From positions 1 to 56,578 of IMG/VR virus record IMGVR_UViG_3300030012_003637: DNA of 56,578 bases; one strand, written 5' to 3'. The DNA is from a virus. The translations under genes and the position numbers were made by a program. Below the pieces are notes generated by a model, which saw only the letters and a program-made list of their open reading frames with translations, was not told the origin of the DNA and ran no database searches. This document shows, in pieces, positions 7,403-14,594 of this stretch (the stretch's first letter is position 1; the number at the start of each line of letters is the position of its first letter).

Positions 7403-9038
7403 AAAAATAACATTTTCAAAAGAAGCTAGAAATAGACTAGCTCATGGAGTTGATCAATTAGCAAATGCTGTAACATCAACGTTAGGACCTTCCGGAAGGA
7501 ATGTAATTATAGAACAAGATATGGGTAATCCTGTATCAACTAAAGATGGAGTAACTGTAGCTAAATCTATTACATTAAAAGGTAAGGTAGAAAATTTAGG
7601 AGCTCAAATAGTAAAGCAAGCAGCTATAAAAACAGCTGACTTTGCTGGAGATGGTACAACTACATCTACTCTATTAGCTCAAGAAATATTAAAAGAAGGT
7701 TTATCTAAAATGGATGATGGAAGTAATGCAGTCGATATCAAAAGAGGTATAGATAAAGCTTCAAAAGGAATCGTAGATTTACTCTATGAAAATTCTAAAG
7801 ATATTACTGATGAAGAGCAAATAAAGCAAATTGCTACTATATCAGCTAATAATGATAAAGAAGTTGGTGAGTTAATTTCAACAGCCATGGACAAGGTAGG
7901 TAGAGACGGAGTAGTTACAATAGAAGAGTCGAAAACAGGTGAGACATATTTGGAAACGGTAGAAGGAATGCAATTCGGCAGAGGTTATAAATCTCCGTAT
8001 TTTGTCACTGACAATAATTCTATGACATCTATTTTAAAAGATCCTTTTATCCTTATCGTAGATAAAAGACTTAATCAAGTCAAAGAGTTACTTCCTATCT
8101 TGGAGGCTGTTTCTCAACAAAATAAATCTTTATTAATTATAGCTGAAGACATAGATGGTGAAGCTTTATCTACTCTAGTAGTAAATAAAATGAGAGGTAT
8201 ATTAGCTTGTGCTGCTGTCAAAGCTCCTGATTTTGGAGATAGAAGAAAAGCTATCTTAGAAGATATAGCAGTATTGACTGGTGGTCAAGTAGTATCAACT
8301 GAAAAAGGTATGAGATTAGATAAGTTTGATTCTGCCTGGTTAGGTAAAGCTAATAAAGCAACAGTTTCAAAAGATACTACTACTATTATAGATGCTAAAG
8401 GTACTGAAGAAACTATAACCGAAAGAGTAGATCAAATCAAAACTATGATAGATGAATCTAATTCACCTTTCGAAAAAGAAAACTTACAGAATAGATTAGC
8501 TAAGTTTATTGGAGGAGTAGCAATAGTACATGTAGGAGGTCATACTGAAATAGAGATGAAAGAGAAAAAAGATAGAGTTGAAGATGCTTTACATGCTACT
8601 AAAGCAGCCTTAGAAGAAGGTATATTACCTGGAGGTGGTATAGCTTTACTTAATGCTGCTAATAAGTTACTCGATAAATTAGGCGATGTTACTAATAAAG
8701 ATGAACTTAAAGGTTACCATATAGTAATGAACGCTTGTGAAAGACCTTTCTTTAAGATCTTAGAAAATGCAGGTATCTCAGACTCTAATACAAAAAGTAT
8801 TGAAAGTAAAATTAGAGAAGAAGATACTCTTTGGGGAGGATATAATCCAAGAATATCTAAGCATGTAAATATGTTTGATGATGGTATTATAGATCCTACT
8901 AAAGTAACTAGATTAGCTCTAGAGAATGCAGCTTCTGTAGCTGGTACATTATTAATTACTGAAGCAGTAGTATCAAAAGGAAAAGAAAAAGAAAATCAAC
9001 AACCTGGAGGTGTAGATCCAAGCATGCTTTTAGGTTAA
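7395..9038 (+). CDS. groEL: GroEL chaperonin (Cpn60)
   Basis: Full-length (547 aa) ATP-dependent chaperonin. The equatorial domain has [16 protein letters not shown] and the ATP-binding [12 protein letters not shown] with the conserved Asp; the C-terminal equatorial part has LPGGGIALL and TLLITEAVV. The C-terminus ends [11 protein letters not shown] and lacks the Gly-Gly-Met repeats found in many bacterial GroELs. It is cotranscribed with groES. It probably folds abundant phage proteins such as the capsid protein. It is also a possible target of the phage SET-domain enzyme (inference only). Confidence 0.97.
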   Translation: MNKKITFSKEARNRLAHGVDQLANAVTSTLGPSGRNVIIEQDMGNPVSTKDGVTVAKSITLKGKVENLGAQIVKQAAIKTADFAGDGTTTSTLLAQEILKEGLSKMDDGSNAVDIKRGIDKASKGIVDLLYENSKDITDEEQIKQIATISANNDKEVGELISTAMDKVGRDGVVTIEESKTGETYLETVEGMQFGRGYKSPYFVTDNNSMTSILKDPFILIVDKRLNQVKELLPILEAVSQQNKSLLIIAEDIDGEALSTLVVNKMRGILACAAVKAPDFGDRRKAILEDIAVLTGGQVVSTEKGMRLDKFDSAWLGKANKATVSKDTTTIIDAKGTEETITERVDQIKTMIDESNSPFEKENLQNRLAKFIGGVAIVHVGGHTEIEMKEKKDRVEDALHATKAALEEGILPGGGIALLNAANKLLDKLGDVTNKDELKGYHIVMNACERPFFKILENAGISDSNTKSIESKIREEDTLWGGYNPRISKHVNMFDDGIIDPTKVTRLALENAASVAGTLLITEAVVSKGKEKENQQPGGVDPSMLLG

Positions 9039-9054
9039 ATTTAAATTAAATATT

Positions 9055-9222
9055 ATGGATAAACAAGAATTATTTGAACAAATTGAAGAGCAATTTATTA
9101 TTCTTCAAGAAGAAAATGGTAAATCAACTAAAGCTTCTCAAGCAAGAGCTAGAAAAGCAGCAGGTGAAATTAAAAAACTAATTACACCTTATAAGAAAGC
9201 GAATATGGAGGCAGTAAGATAG
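9055..9222 (+). CDS. Histone H1-like (Hc1-type) DNA-binding protein
   Basis: 55 aa, ATG 9055 to TAG 9220-9222. The sequence is an acidic N-terminal helix followed by NGKSTKASQARARKAAGEIKK and a basic C-terminal helix. This resembles the short histone H1-like proteins of Bacteroidota and the N-terminal domain of chlamydial Hc1, which condense DNA. The long lysine-rich tail of Hc1 is absent. It lies directly after groEL and before a SET-domain gene. In Chlamydia a SET methyltransferase acts on Hc1-type proteins, so this pairing is suggestive. The family call is by eye. Confidence 0.72.
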   Translation: MDKQELFEQIEEQFIILQEENGKSTKASQARARKAAGEIKKLITPYKKANMEAVR

Positions 9223-9259
9223 GGGGCGTTTTTCCCTCATCGACGAAGTCGCCACGCGC
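9221..9259 (+). repeat. GC-rich structured repeat, copy 1
   Basis: A GC-rich island in AT-rich DNA, beginning AGGGGGCG and ending GTCGCCACGCGC. It can form a hairpin CGAC-GAA-GTCG (9241-9251), with a possible second one AGGG/CCCT (9221-9224 with 9234-9237). Copy 2 at 51469-51511 has the same blocks and one extra pair in the main stem. It starts on the stop codon of the histone-like gene. Confidence 0.7.
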
Positions 9260-9265
9260 GAATTT

Positions 9266-9326
9266 AAAAAACTCTTAGATTGGAAACGAGCATTGCTGCC
9301 TAAAGTACGTCTAAGGGTTTTTTTAT
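9266..9326 (+). terminator. Probable intrinsic terminator with a long loop
   Basis: AAAAAACTCTTAGA (9266-9279) pairs with TCTAAGGGTTTTTT (9310-9323) over 14 bp (one G-U), followed by more T. The 30-nt loop can hold a small AGC-ATT-GCT hairpin. It closes the chaperone and histone-like operon just before promoter P4. Confidence 0.7.
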
Positions 9327-9334
9327 TGGGTTTA

Positions 9335-9364
9335 CTTGTTATTTATAATTATATTTCTTATATT
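9335..9364 (+). promoter_or_regulatory. Promoter P4 (TTG-N20-TATATT)
   Basis: TTG 9336-9338, TATATT 9359-9364, spacer 20 nt. An ATG at 9370 lies only 5 nt past the hexamer, at the predicted transcription start, so the first frame would be leaderless. The SET gene start at 9491 is further down. Confidence 0.7.
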
Positions 9365-9369
9365 ATAGT

Positions 9370-9507
9370 ATGCATAAAGACGCGAAATATTCAAGCGGAG
9401 AACTAGCTCAACTTGCGAGACGTAGGATGATACAAAAACATCATGGCGATGACTCTAAGTATACGCGCAAAACAAAACATAAAAAGGGTTATGATACAAC
9501 CGTATAA
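9370..9507 (+). CDS. Small basic protein (45 aa), possibly leaderless
   Basis: ATG 9370 to TAA 9505-9507. The protein is rich in Lys, Arg and His and has no recognised domain. If the first ATG is used, the mRNA would have almost no 5' leader; an internal ATG at 9427 is an alternative. It overlaps the SET gene by 17 bp. Its strong positive charge beside the histone-like gene is notable but proves nothing. Confidence 0.45.
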   Translation: MHKDAKYSSGELAQLARRRMIQKHHGDDSKYTRKTKHKKGYDTTV

Positions 9508-9877
9508 ATTCGAGACAAGGGGTATAGGTCTTATAACTGATAGACTTATCTCAAAAGGTGCGTTTGTGGGTAATTATGTATTGAAGGATATTCCAACTTC
9601 TCCTTTACAAAGACATATATACGACGGATGGGTTGAAACAGATCCGTTCGGAAGGTATTTGAATCATAATGAAAATAGTAATTTAGAGTTTGTATTAAAT
9701 AATGAAGCCGTGGAAATATTCGCGAGCCATGCTATAGAACCTTATACTGAACTTACTGTAAATTATTTCGATTTAGTAAATCTTTTAAATATACCTAAAA
9801 GTATTATTGAAGAGTTTAGTATAAGTAAATTTAATTACGAAGAAGAATTAATTAAAATAAATAAAGACTTACTTTAA
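9491..9877 (+). CDS. SET-domain protein (putative SAM-dependent lysine methyltransferase)
   Basis: The frame opens at 9443, but ATG 9491 is preceded by AAAAAGGGTT, close to the AAAGGTTATG start context used all over this genome, so a 128-aa product is preferred. The SET hallmarks are GIGLITDR near the N-terminus, GRYLNHNENSN (the NHS-x-x-PN catalytic and SAM-binding motif) and EPYTELTVNYFD (the ELT-x-DY motif). SET enzymes methylate protein lysines. Phage-encoded examples are rare. It is followed by apt and a nucleosidase-like gene, which could remove the SAH by-product. The substrate is unknown; a second SET gene lies at 40500. Confidence 0.83.
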   Translation: MIQPYKFETRGIGLITDRLISKGAFVGNYVLKDIPTSPLQRHIYDGWVETDPFGRYLNHNENSNLEFVLNNEAVEIFASHAIEPYTELTVNYFDLVNLLNIPKSIIEEFSISKFNYEEELIKINKDLL

Positions 9878-9884
9878 AATAGAT

Positions 9885-10367
9885 ATGAATTATAAAAAGT
9901 ACATTGATAACATTCCTGACTTTCCTAAACCAGGTATACTATATAGAGATATTCAACCATTATTAGCTAATCCAGATGCATTCAATGAAGCTATAGTTGA
10001 CTTAGGAACATTAACAGACGAAGTTCCTGACTATTGGGTAGGGATAGAATCAAGAGGATTTTTATTTGCTTCTGCATTATCAATGCATTTTGGAGGAGGT
10101 ATTAAAATGATTAGAAAATGGAATAAATTACCTAAAGTAGATTTAGTTCAAGCTAGTTATCAACTTGAGTACGGTGTTGATATAATAGAAATGAAAGAAG
10201 GAACTGGATCCGTAGTAATAGTAGATGATGTATATGCAACAGGCGGTACTATCAAAGCAGCAAAACAGCTAGTAGAAGAAGGAGGTTATGACCTTCTTGA
10301 TACTGTAGCATTAGTAGATATAGGAATAGGTAAAGAAAAAATTAAATCAGTTATTAAATATGAATAG
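9885..10367 (+). CDS. apt: Adenine phosphoribosyltransferase
   Basis: Converts adenine and PRPP to AMP. The N-terminal IPDFPKPGILYRDI and IESRGF segments are characteristic of Apt, and the PRPP-binding loop VVIVDDVYATGGT is complete (about residues 107-119). The 160 aa length is slightly short for the family (170-180). It overlaps the nucleosidase-like gene by 8 bp, so the adenine released by that enzyme would be salvaged at once. The phage can thus recover adenine from SAH or methylthioadenosine, or from degraded host DNA. Confidence 0.93.
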   Translation: MNYKKYIDNIPDFPKPGILYRDIQPLLANPDAFNEAIVDLGTLTDEVPDYWVGIESRGFLFASALSMHFGGGIKMIRKWNKLPKVDLVQASYQLEYGVDIIEMKEGTGSVVIVDDVYATGGTIKAAKQLVEEGGYDLLDTVALVDIGIGKEKIKSVIKYE

Positions 10368-10896
10368 TAACATACTTCTTTTATCAGCTACTAATTACGA
10401 GCATAACCATGAAGAGATACATGGAATTCCTATTCATATCATAGGTATAGGTAGAGTAAATGCTGCACTTAATACTTATAAACTTATACAAAAATATAAA
10501 CCTGATCATGTAGTTGAATTCGGTTCTTGTGGTAATTTAAAAGATCATAAAGTAGGAGAGGTATTAGAAGTAGGAACAGTATATGATGACTTTTATGGAG
10601 GACCGGTATCTAACCACCCTCCTATAGAAATCTCTAACTCTAATATAAAGTTATTTTCTACAGATACTTTTTTTGAACAAGGAGCACAATATAGTAACCA
10701 TTATAATAAAATGGTTAACGAATGTAATATTATAGAAATGGAAGGATATTCTATAGCAAAAGTTTGTTCTTCTGAAAATATTTCCTTATCTTTATATAAA
10801 TGGGTTAGTGATGACGGCTCTAATAGCGAATGGTTAGAGAACGCAAAAGCAGGTTTTGAGAACTTTAAAATTATTTTTAAAGAAAAGTTTTTATGA
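10360..10896 (+). CDS. Nucleoside phosphorylase/MTA-SAH nucleosidase-like protein
   Basis: 178 aa, a compact member of the PNP/UDP phosphorylase superfamily. Visible are IIGIGRVNAALN (phosphate-side loop), VVEFGSCGNL (the FGSxG type motif), IIEMEGYSIAKVC (the EMEG purine and ribose-binding motif) and VSDDGSNSEW with the conserved Asp that protonates the purine. The EMEG context fits MTA/SAH nucleosidase best. The product is short against about 230 aa for Pfs. It lies between apt and a sulfotransferase-like gene with overlapping ends, which supports a role in removing SAH or MTA. Confidence 0.78.
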   Translation: MNSNILLLSATNYEHNHEEIHGIPIHIIGIGRVNAALNTYKLIQKYKPDHVVEFGSCGNLKDHKVGEVLEVGTVYDDFYGGPVSNHPPIEISNSNIKLFSTDTFFEQGAQYSNHYNKMVNECNIIEMEGYSIAKVCSSENISLSLYKWVSDDGSNSEWLENAKAGFENFKIIFKEKFL

Positions 10897-11495
10897 AAAT
10901 ACTTATCGTAGCAACTCCTCGTTCAGGATCGACTTCTCTTTTAAGAGCTATATCTACTGAGCTTAAACTTATACGATACGGCGAGCCTTGGAATATAGGT
11001 ATAAGACTTAAGAAAGGAGTAATAAAGTATCCTATAGAAGAAAAAGATAGCTATGTAGTTAAATGTATATGTGATCAATTTCCTCCGTCATTAGATACTA
11101 ATCCTATAGATTTTTTTACTGAATATATAAAAGAATTTGATAAGGTAATATTATTATCAAGACAAGATAAAAGAGCAGCATATGAAAGTTTTATGTATAG
11201 TGATTTAAATAGAGAAAGTTACTACTGGCATAAACCTTATTTTATAGAAAGTACTGAAGGATATGAAAACTATAAAGTTAAAACTGAATACTTTTATAAA
11301 TTATATGAATTAATAGAACTTATATCTATCAGATCTAATAAACCTATATACTGGTATGAAGATATATACTCAGGAGATAAAGATAAGGTTATTAAAGTTC
11401 TTACGGAGCTAGGATTAGAAGAGTATTATGATAATTTTCAACCTTATATAGATCCTAAATTTAGATATAGACAATTTGAAAGAAAATTAATATGA
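10893..11495 (+). CDS. Sulfotransferase family protein
   Basis: 200 aa. VATPRSGSTSLLRAI at residues 6-20 is the 5'-phosphosulfate-binding loop of PAPS-dependent sulfotransferases. A later KVILLSRQDKRAAYESF segment corresponds to the 3'-phosphate motif. No signal peptide, so cytoplasmic. Targets in this family include sugars and lipids. The gene overlaps both neighbours by 4 bp. Together with the sulfotransferase-like gene at 1659 it hints at sulfated phage or host glycans. Confidence 0.77.
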   Translation: MKILIVATPRSGSTSLLRAISTELKLIRYGEPWNIGIRLKKGVIKYPIEEKDSYVVKCICDQFPPSLDTNPIDFFTEYIKEFDKVILLSRQDKRAAYESFMYSDLNRESYYWHKPYFIESTEGYENYKVKTEYFYKLYELIELISIRSNKPIYWYEDIYSGDKDKVIKVLTELGLEEYYDNFQPYIDPKFRYRQFERKLI

Positions 11496-11845
11496 GAGAA
11501 AGCAAAAGATTTTCTAAAGGTATTAAAAAAGTTTTAGTAGATATAGATGAAACTATTTCTACATATACAGGTAAGAGAATTTATGCATTAGCTTCTCCTT
11601 TAAAAGATAATATAAAAAAAATAAATAAACTATATGACGAAGGCTGGCATGTAACGTACTGGACTGCAAGAGGATCTGTTTCTAAAGTTGATGCTTATGA
11701 GTTTACTTGGAAGCAATTAAGTGAGTGGGGATGTAGGTTTCATGACCTTATAGTTGGATTTAGAGAAGGACCTACTTGTTATCCTACTAAACCTCATTTT
11801 GATTTAGTAATAGATGATAAGTCTAAACGTATAGAAGAGATATGA
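11492..11845 (+). CDS. HAD-superfamily hydrolase
   Basis: 117 aa, a minimal HAD fold without a cap. Motif I is VDIDET (nucleophile D17, acid D19), motif II is TYWTARG, and the C-terminal FDLVIDDKS carries the acidic motif IV. Similar small HAD proteins occur in glycan clusters and phages as sugar or nucleotide phosphatases. It overlaps the sulfotransferase and flavodoxin genes by 4 bp on each side. The substrate cannot be predicted. Confidence 0.8.
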   Translation: MRESKRFSKGIKKVLVDIDETISTYTGKRIYALASPLKDNIKKINKLYDEGWHVTYWTARGSVSKVDAYEFTWKQLSEWGCRFHDLIVGFREGPTCYPTKPHFDLVIDDKSKRIEEI

Positions 11846-12345
11846 AATTAAAATTAATATATGGATCTGATACTGGGAATACAGAATTAGTAGCAGAGGA
11901 TATTACAAAATTATTAGATGACGTAGAAGTTACAACCGTTGACGAAGTAACTGAAGACGATTGGACTAATAATGATAAATTTATTTTAGGCATACCTACA
12001 TGGTATGATGGAGAACTTCAAAGCGATTGGGAAGATTATTTTGAAGAATTTAAAACTATAGACTTTACAGGCAAAACAATAGCTATATTTGGTTTAGGAG
12101 ATCAATTAGGATATCAAGAATGGTTTTGCGACGGTATAGGTATATTAGGAGAAGTAATTTTAAATAATGGAGGTAAATTAGTTGGTTATACTAAAAATGA
12201 TGACTCTTATGATTTAGATATAGAACCTAAATGCCTTATAAACAGCGATACATTTTACGGATTATGTATCGATGAAGACAATCAATCAGAATTAACCCAA
12301 GAAAGAGTAGAAAAATGGGTTAATCAAATTAAAAATGAATTTTAA
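11842..12345 (+). CDS. Flavodoxin (long-chain)
   Basis: FMN-containing electron carrier, 167 aa. The FMN phosphate loop GSDTGNTE is at residues 8-15, GIPTWYDGELQSDW is the W loop, and IFGLGDQLGYQEWFCDG is the Y loop, followed by the long-chain insertion. It is acidic, as usual. It may replace ferredoxin under iron limitation or feed a reductive enzyme. An FNR-type reductase that could reduce it is encoded at 46798. It ends a string of overlapping genes that began at 9370. Confidence 0.94.
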   Translation: MKLKLIYGSDTGNTELVAEDITKLLDDVEVTTVDEVTEDDWTNNDKFILGIPTWYDGELQSDWEDYFEEFKTIDFTGKTIAIFGLGDQLGYQEWFCDGIGILGEVILNNGGKLVGYTKNDDSYDLDIEPKCLINSDTFYGLCIDEDNQSELTQERVEKWVNQIKNEF

Positions 12346-12354
12346 AAATAAGTT

Positions 12355-12543
12355 ATGAGCGACTCAGTAAAAAAATGGCATGAAATGCAAGAAGAAGAAA
12401 AACAAGATAACCTTCTACAAGATTATGTCGAAACAAAAAAAGAACAAGCATTAAGAAAAAGAGCATACAGAATTCTTATTGATTATACCGAACAAGAAAT
12501 TAGATTAGCTAATAAAATATTAGATGTCGAATCATCACGATAA
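12355..12543 (+). CDS. Unknown charged helical protein
   Basis: 62 aa, very rich in Glu, Lys and Arg, predicted helical. It lies 9 bp after flavodoxin and overlaps the next gene by 20 bp. No domain is recognised. Confidence 0.55.
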   Translation: MSDSVKKWHEMQEEEKQDNLLQDYVETKKEQALRKRAYRILIDYTEQEIRLANKILDVESSR

Positions 12544-13057
12544 ATATGAAATGCAAATTCATAAAAGTGAGTTTAAACCTTTAAGTTTTGATAACTCATT
12601 TAAATTTGAAATTGCTTCTACATTTGATTATAAGTTTAACAGTTTACATTTTGAGGATCTAATATCCTCTATTGATAATAGACTACCTGATTGGAATGAA
12701 AAACCTACTTTAGACGATGTTAAAAAAAGATTAGATAGTATATCTAAATGTACTTTATTTTTTCATAAAGATTTTAACGAAGTTATAGGATGGGGTTGGT
12801 TTTCTAATGTATTTACGTATGATTGGATTAATGAAGTACATCCTTTACCAACTAATAAGTCTATTTACTACGGAGGTACTTATATACGTAAAGAATTAGA
12901 TATACCGCGTACAACTGGAGTACAATTGTATAACTACGCGTTTAACTATTTTTTAGAAAGAAATGAATATATGTACGGTTATATGGATATCTGGAATAAA
13001 GCTCCTATAAAGATCTGTCATAAAATAGGAGGTAGAGAATATAAATTTATAAAATAG
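12524..13057 (+). CDS. GNAT-fold acetyltransferase-like protein (tentative)
   Basis: 177 aa. The C-terminal half has a strand (SIYYGGTYIRKE), a helix (TGVQLYNYAFNYFLE) and a closing YGYMDIW-x-KA-x-K-ICHKIGGREY segment in the order seen in GNAT acetyltransferases, where the last part is the usual N-x-A-I-x-x-Y-x-K-x-GF-like element. The acetyl-CoA loop is not clear, so this is a fold-level guess. ATG 12524 overlaps the upstream gene; ATG 12548 is an alternative. Confidence 0.45.
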   Translation: MSNHHDKYEMQIHKSEFKPLSFDNSFKFEIASTFDYKFNSLHFEDLISSIDNRLPDWNEKPTLDDVKKRLDSISKCTLFFHKDFNEVIGWGWFSNVFTYDWINEVHPLPTNKSIYYGGTYIRKELDIPRTTGVQLYNYAFNYFLERNEYMYGYMDIWNKAPIKICHKIGGREYKFIK

Positions 13058-13086
13058 TTGGAATTACGAATAAAAGTTCTTATATT
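13057..13086 (+). promoter_or_regulatory. Promoter P5 (TTG-N20-TATATT)
   Basis: TTG 13058-13060, TATATT 13081-13086, spacer 20 nt. The next ATG (13094) is 7 nt past the hexamer, at the predicted transcription start, which implies a leaderless mRNA. Confidence 0.75.
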
Positions 13087-13093
13087 ATAGTAT

Positions 13094-13585
13094 ATGATAA
13101 ATTCTCTTCCATTTAATCCTCCGTTTAAAAAAGACTGGATTATAAGGACTCTTAAAAAAGATTACTTTAAAAAACCTTATGATAGGTTTATGTGGTGGCG
13201 GAGCTATACTCCTAAGAATAAACCTTTATCTAAAAGTAAACCTCTTAGAGATCGAATAGCTAATGGAGATTTAGATCATGCTCCTTATTTATATGAATCT
13301 TATCTAGCAGAATATACTATGAACGATAAATATCTTCAATGTATAACTGTAAATGGAGAAGTAGATTATAGTAAATGGAAGCAAGATACATCAGTAGATG
13401 GAGCTAGGAAAAAAAGACTTTTAGAAGACTATGATAAAGAAGAAACTAGAAGACTAGATGAACTCAGGACAGGTTTTATGAAAGAATTTAACATAGATAG
13501 AGAGACATATTATAAAGAAGCTGAAAATAGTTCAAAAAAACTATTAGATTTTTATGATTATATGTCTAGAAAATATAAAACTTAA
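13094..13585 (+). CDS. Unknown protein, likely leaderless mRNA
   Basis: 163 aa. It is Tyr- and Trp-rich in the first third (RFMWWRSYTP) and has a charged helical C-terminal half. No family is recognised. It has its own strong-looking promoter and no room for a ribosome-binding site. Expressed as a single gene before the second-class motif at 13587. Confidence 0.6.
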   Translation: MINSLPFNPPFKKDWIIRTLKKDYFKKPYDRFMWWRSYTPKNKPLSKSKPLRDRIANGDLDHAPYLYESYLAEYTMNDKYLQCITVNGEVDYSKWKQDTSVDGARKKRLLEDYDKEETRRLDELRTGFMKEFNIDRETYYKEAENSSKKLLDFYDYMSRKYKT

Positions 13586-13586
13586 C

Positions 13587-13602
13587 ATATTTATTAATAT
13601 AC
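13587..13602 (+). promoter_or_regulatory. Candidate late promoter motif (class B)
   Basis: ATATTTATTAATATAC, 13 nt before the next ATG. It matches the CTATTTATTAATA motif found before other genes that lack a TTG-N20-TATATT promoter. Confidence 0.45.
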
Positions 13603-13615
13603 TAAACTTAAATTT

Positions 13616-13885
13616 ATGAATACTATTTTAATTATTATTGGAGTATTAGCCGTAGCACTAGGTGTCTATTACTTTGGCTTTTATAAAAAAGGTAAGATCA
13701 ACGATGTTGATGGAAATTTAGTTCCAGACGAGGTTGATGCTAAAGTAAGAAAGACTAAAGCTACTGTTAAAGAAGTAAAGAGAAGAGCTAAAAACGTCAA
13801 AGAAGAAGTTAAAGACGTAGTAGCAGCTGCAAAAGGTAAAAAAAGAGGTAGAAAGCCAAAAGCTGAAAACCTTCCGGAAGAGTAA
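13616..13885 (+). CDS. Single-pass membrane protein with a basic, AT-hook-like tail
   Basis: 89 aa. One transmembrane helix (about residues 3-23) is followed by a long charged helix with many Lys and a C-terminal KKRGRKPK, which resembles an AT-hook minor-groove binding motif. It could tether DNA to the inner membrane, but this is inference. It is preceded by a class B motif. Confidence 0.6.
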   Translation: MNTILIIIGVLAVALGVYYFGFYKKGKINDVDGNLVPDEVDAKVRKTKATVKEVKRRAKNVKEEVKDVVAAAKGKKRGRKPKAENLPEE

Positions 13886-13922
13886 GAATTTTTTTATTTT
13901 CTGTCTAACCTAAATAATTGAG

Positions 13923-14144
13923 ATGCAACAGCAATTGAATGTCGATATCAGTCAAACATCAGGAGTTACATGTGAGGAATGTGGAGGAACGTATTTCCAA
14001 AACGGACTTGTCATTAGAAAAGCATCAGGGTTACTCACTGGAACAGGAAAACCAACTTACATCCCAATACCCGTCTTCAATTGTAGAGAATGTGGACATG
14101 TCAATGCCGAGTTCTTACCACAGGAACTCACAAAATTGGACTAG
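13923..14144 (+). CDS. Small zinc-ribbon protein
   Basis: 73 aa. Two Cys pairs, CEECGG and CRECGH, about 40 residues apart, form a likely Zn ribbon. The sequence between them (TGTGKPTYIPIPVF) is regular and hydrophobic. No catalytic motif. It is the last gene before a strong terminator. Conserved small Zn-ribbon proteins like this are common in T4-like marine phages (from memory), with unknown role. Confidence 0.65.
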   Translation: MQQQLNVDISQTSGVTCEECGGTYFQNGLVIRKASGLLTGTGKPTYIPIPVFNCRECGHVNAEFLPQELTKLD

Positions 14145-14245
14145 ATACATCTACGACGGACTGCAGTCAATGATATATGGTGGCTCGTCTACGGACGAGT
14201 GATGGAGAGGCTAGATATAGAGTAGGAGCTTATCTAGCAGAAATT
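14145..14245 (+). ncRNA. Candidate structured RNA/3' UTR upstream of a terminator
   Basis: No gene fits this stretch. It holds a palindrome GACTGCAGTC (14161-14168 core), a hairpin CTCGTC-TACG-GACGAG (14184-14199) capped by a UNCG-class tetraloop, and a 7-bp stem CTAGATA/TATCTAG (14211-14217 with 14231-14237). These run directly into the intrinsic terminator. It may be a stable 3' UTR or a small RNA released from the transcript. Confidence 0.4.
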
Positions 14246-14269
14246 GAGGCCTTCGGGCCTCTTTTTTTT
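14246..14269 (+). terminator. Intrinsic terminator
   Basis: GAGGCC-TTCG-GGCCTC hairpin with a UUCG tetraloop, followed by eight T. This is the clearest terminator in the window. It separates the metabolic region from the membrane and lysis region. Confidence 0.93.
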
Positions 14270-14280
14270 ATATCTTAAAA

Positions 14281-14294
14281 CTATTTATATAAAA
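14281..14294 (+). promoter_or_regulatory. Candidate late promoter motif (class B)
   Basis: CTATTTATATAAAA directly after the terminator and 22 nt before the next gene. Position after a terminator supports a promoter role. Confidence 0.5.
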
Positions 14295-14316
14295 GGAAAA
14301 CTACGGTTACTAAAAA

Positions 14317-14592
14317 ATGTTGCATATGAAAAAAGTAAAAAAATTATTTATGGATTTTAAAAATTTATTCAAAGACGACAACGACATCAATGAAAAGTCA
14401 ATAGTTGGATTCGTAGCATTTATAGTAATGATATTATTTGCTTTCGCAGATTTAATCACTGGTTATATAGGAAAAGACTTAGTTATAAATGAATTTATTT
14501 ATGACTCATTTCTATGGATAGTACTTGGTTGTTTCGGTATAGCTGAAGCAGGAAGAGCTATTAAAGGAAATAATAATAACAACTCTCAATAA
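14317..14592 (+). CDS. Small membrane protein, holin-like
   Basis: 91 aa with two transmembrane helices (about residues 29-51 and 62-80), a charged N-terminus and a polar Asn-rich C-terminus. This topology and size fit a class II holin, but there is no sequence proof. ATG 14326 is an alternative start. It opens the block of membrane and exported proteins and follows a class B motif. Confidence 0.5.
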   Translation: MLHMKKVKKLFMDFKNLFKDDNDINEKSIVGFVAFIVMILFAFADLITGYIGKDLVINEFIYDSFLWIVLGCFGIAEAGRAIKGNNNNNSQ

Positions 14593-14594
14593 AC

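Noticed and set aside
9443-9490. Upstream start for the SET gene
   Set aside because: The extension overlaps the 45-codon gene heavily and lacks a start context, whereas ATG 9491 is preceded by AAAAAGGGTT.
13939-14202. 87-codon frame overlapping the Zn-ribbon gene
   Set aside because: It is out of frame with the Zn-ribbon gene (13923-14144), whose paired Cys and regular codons look real. Its end runs into the stem-loops before the terminator.
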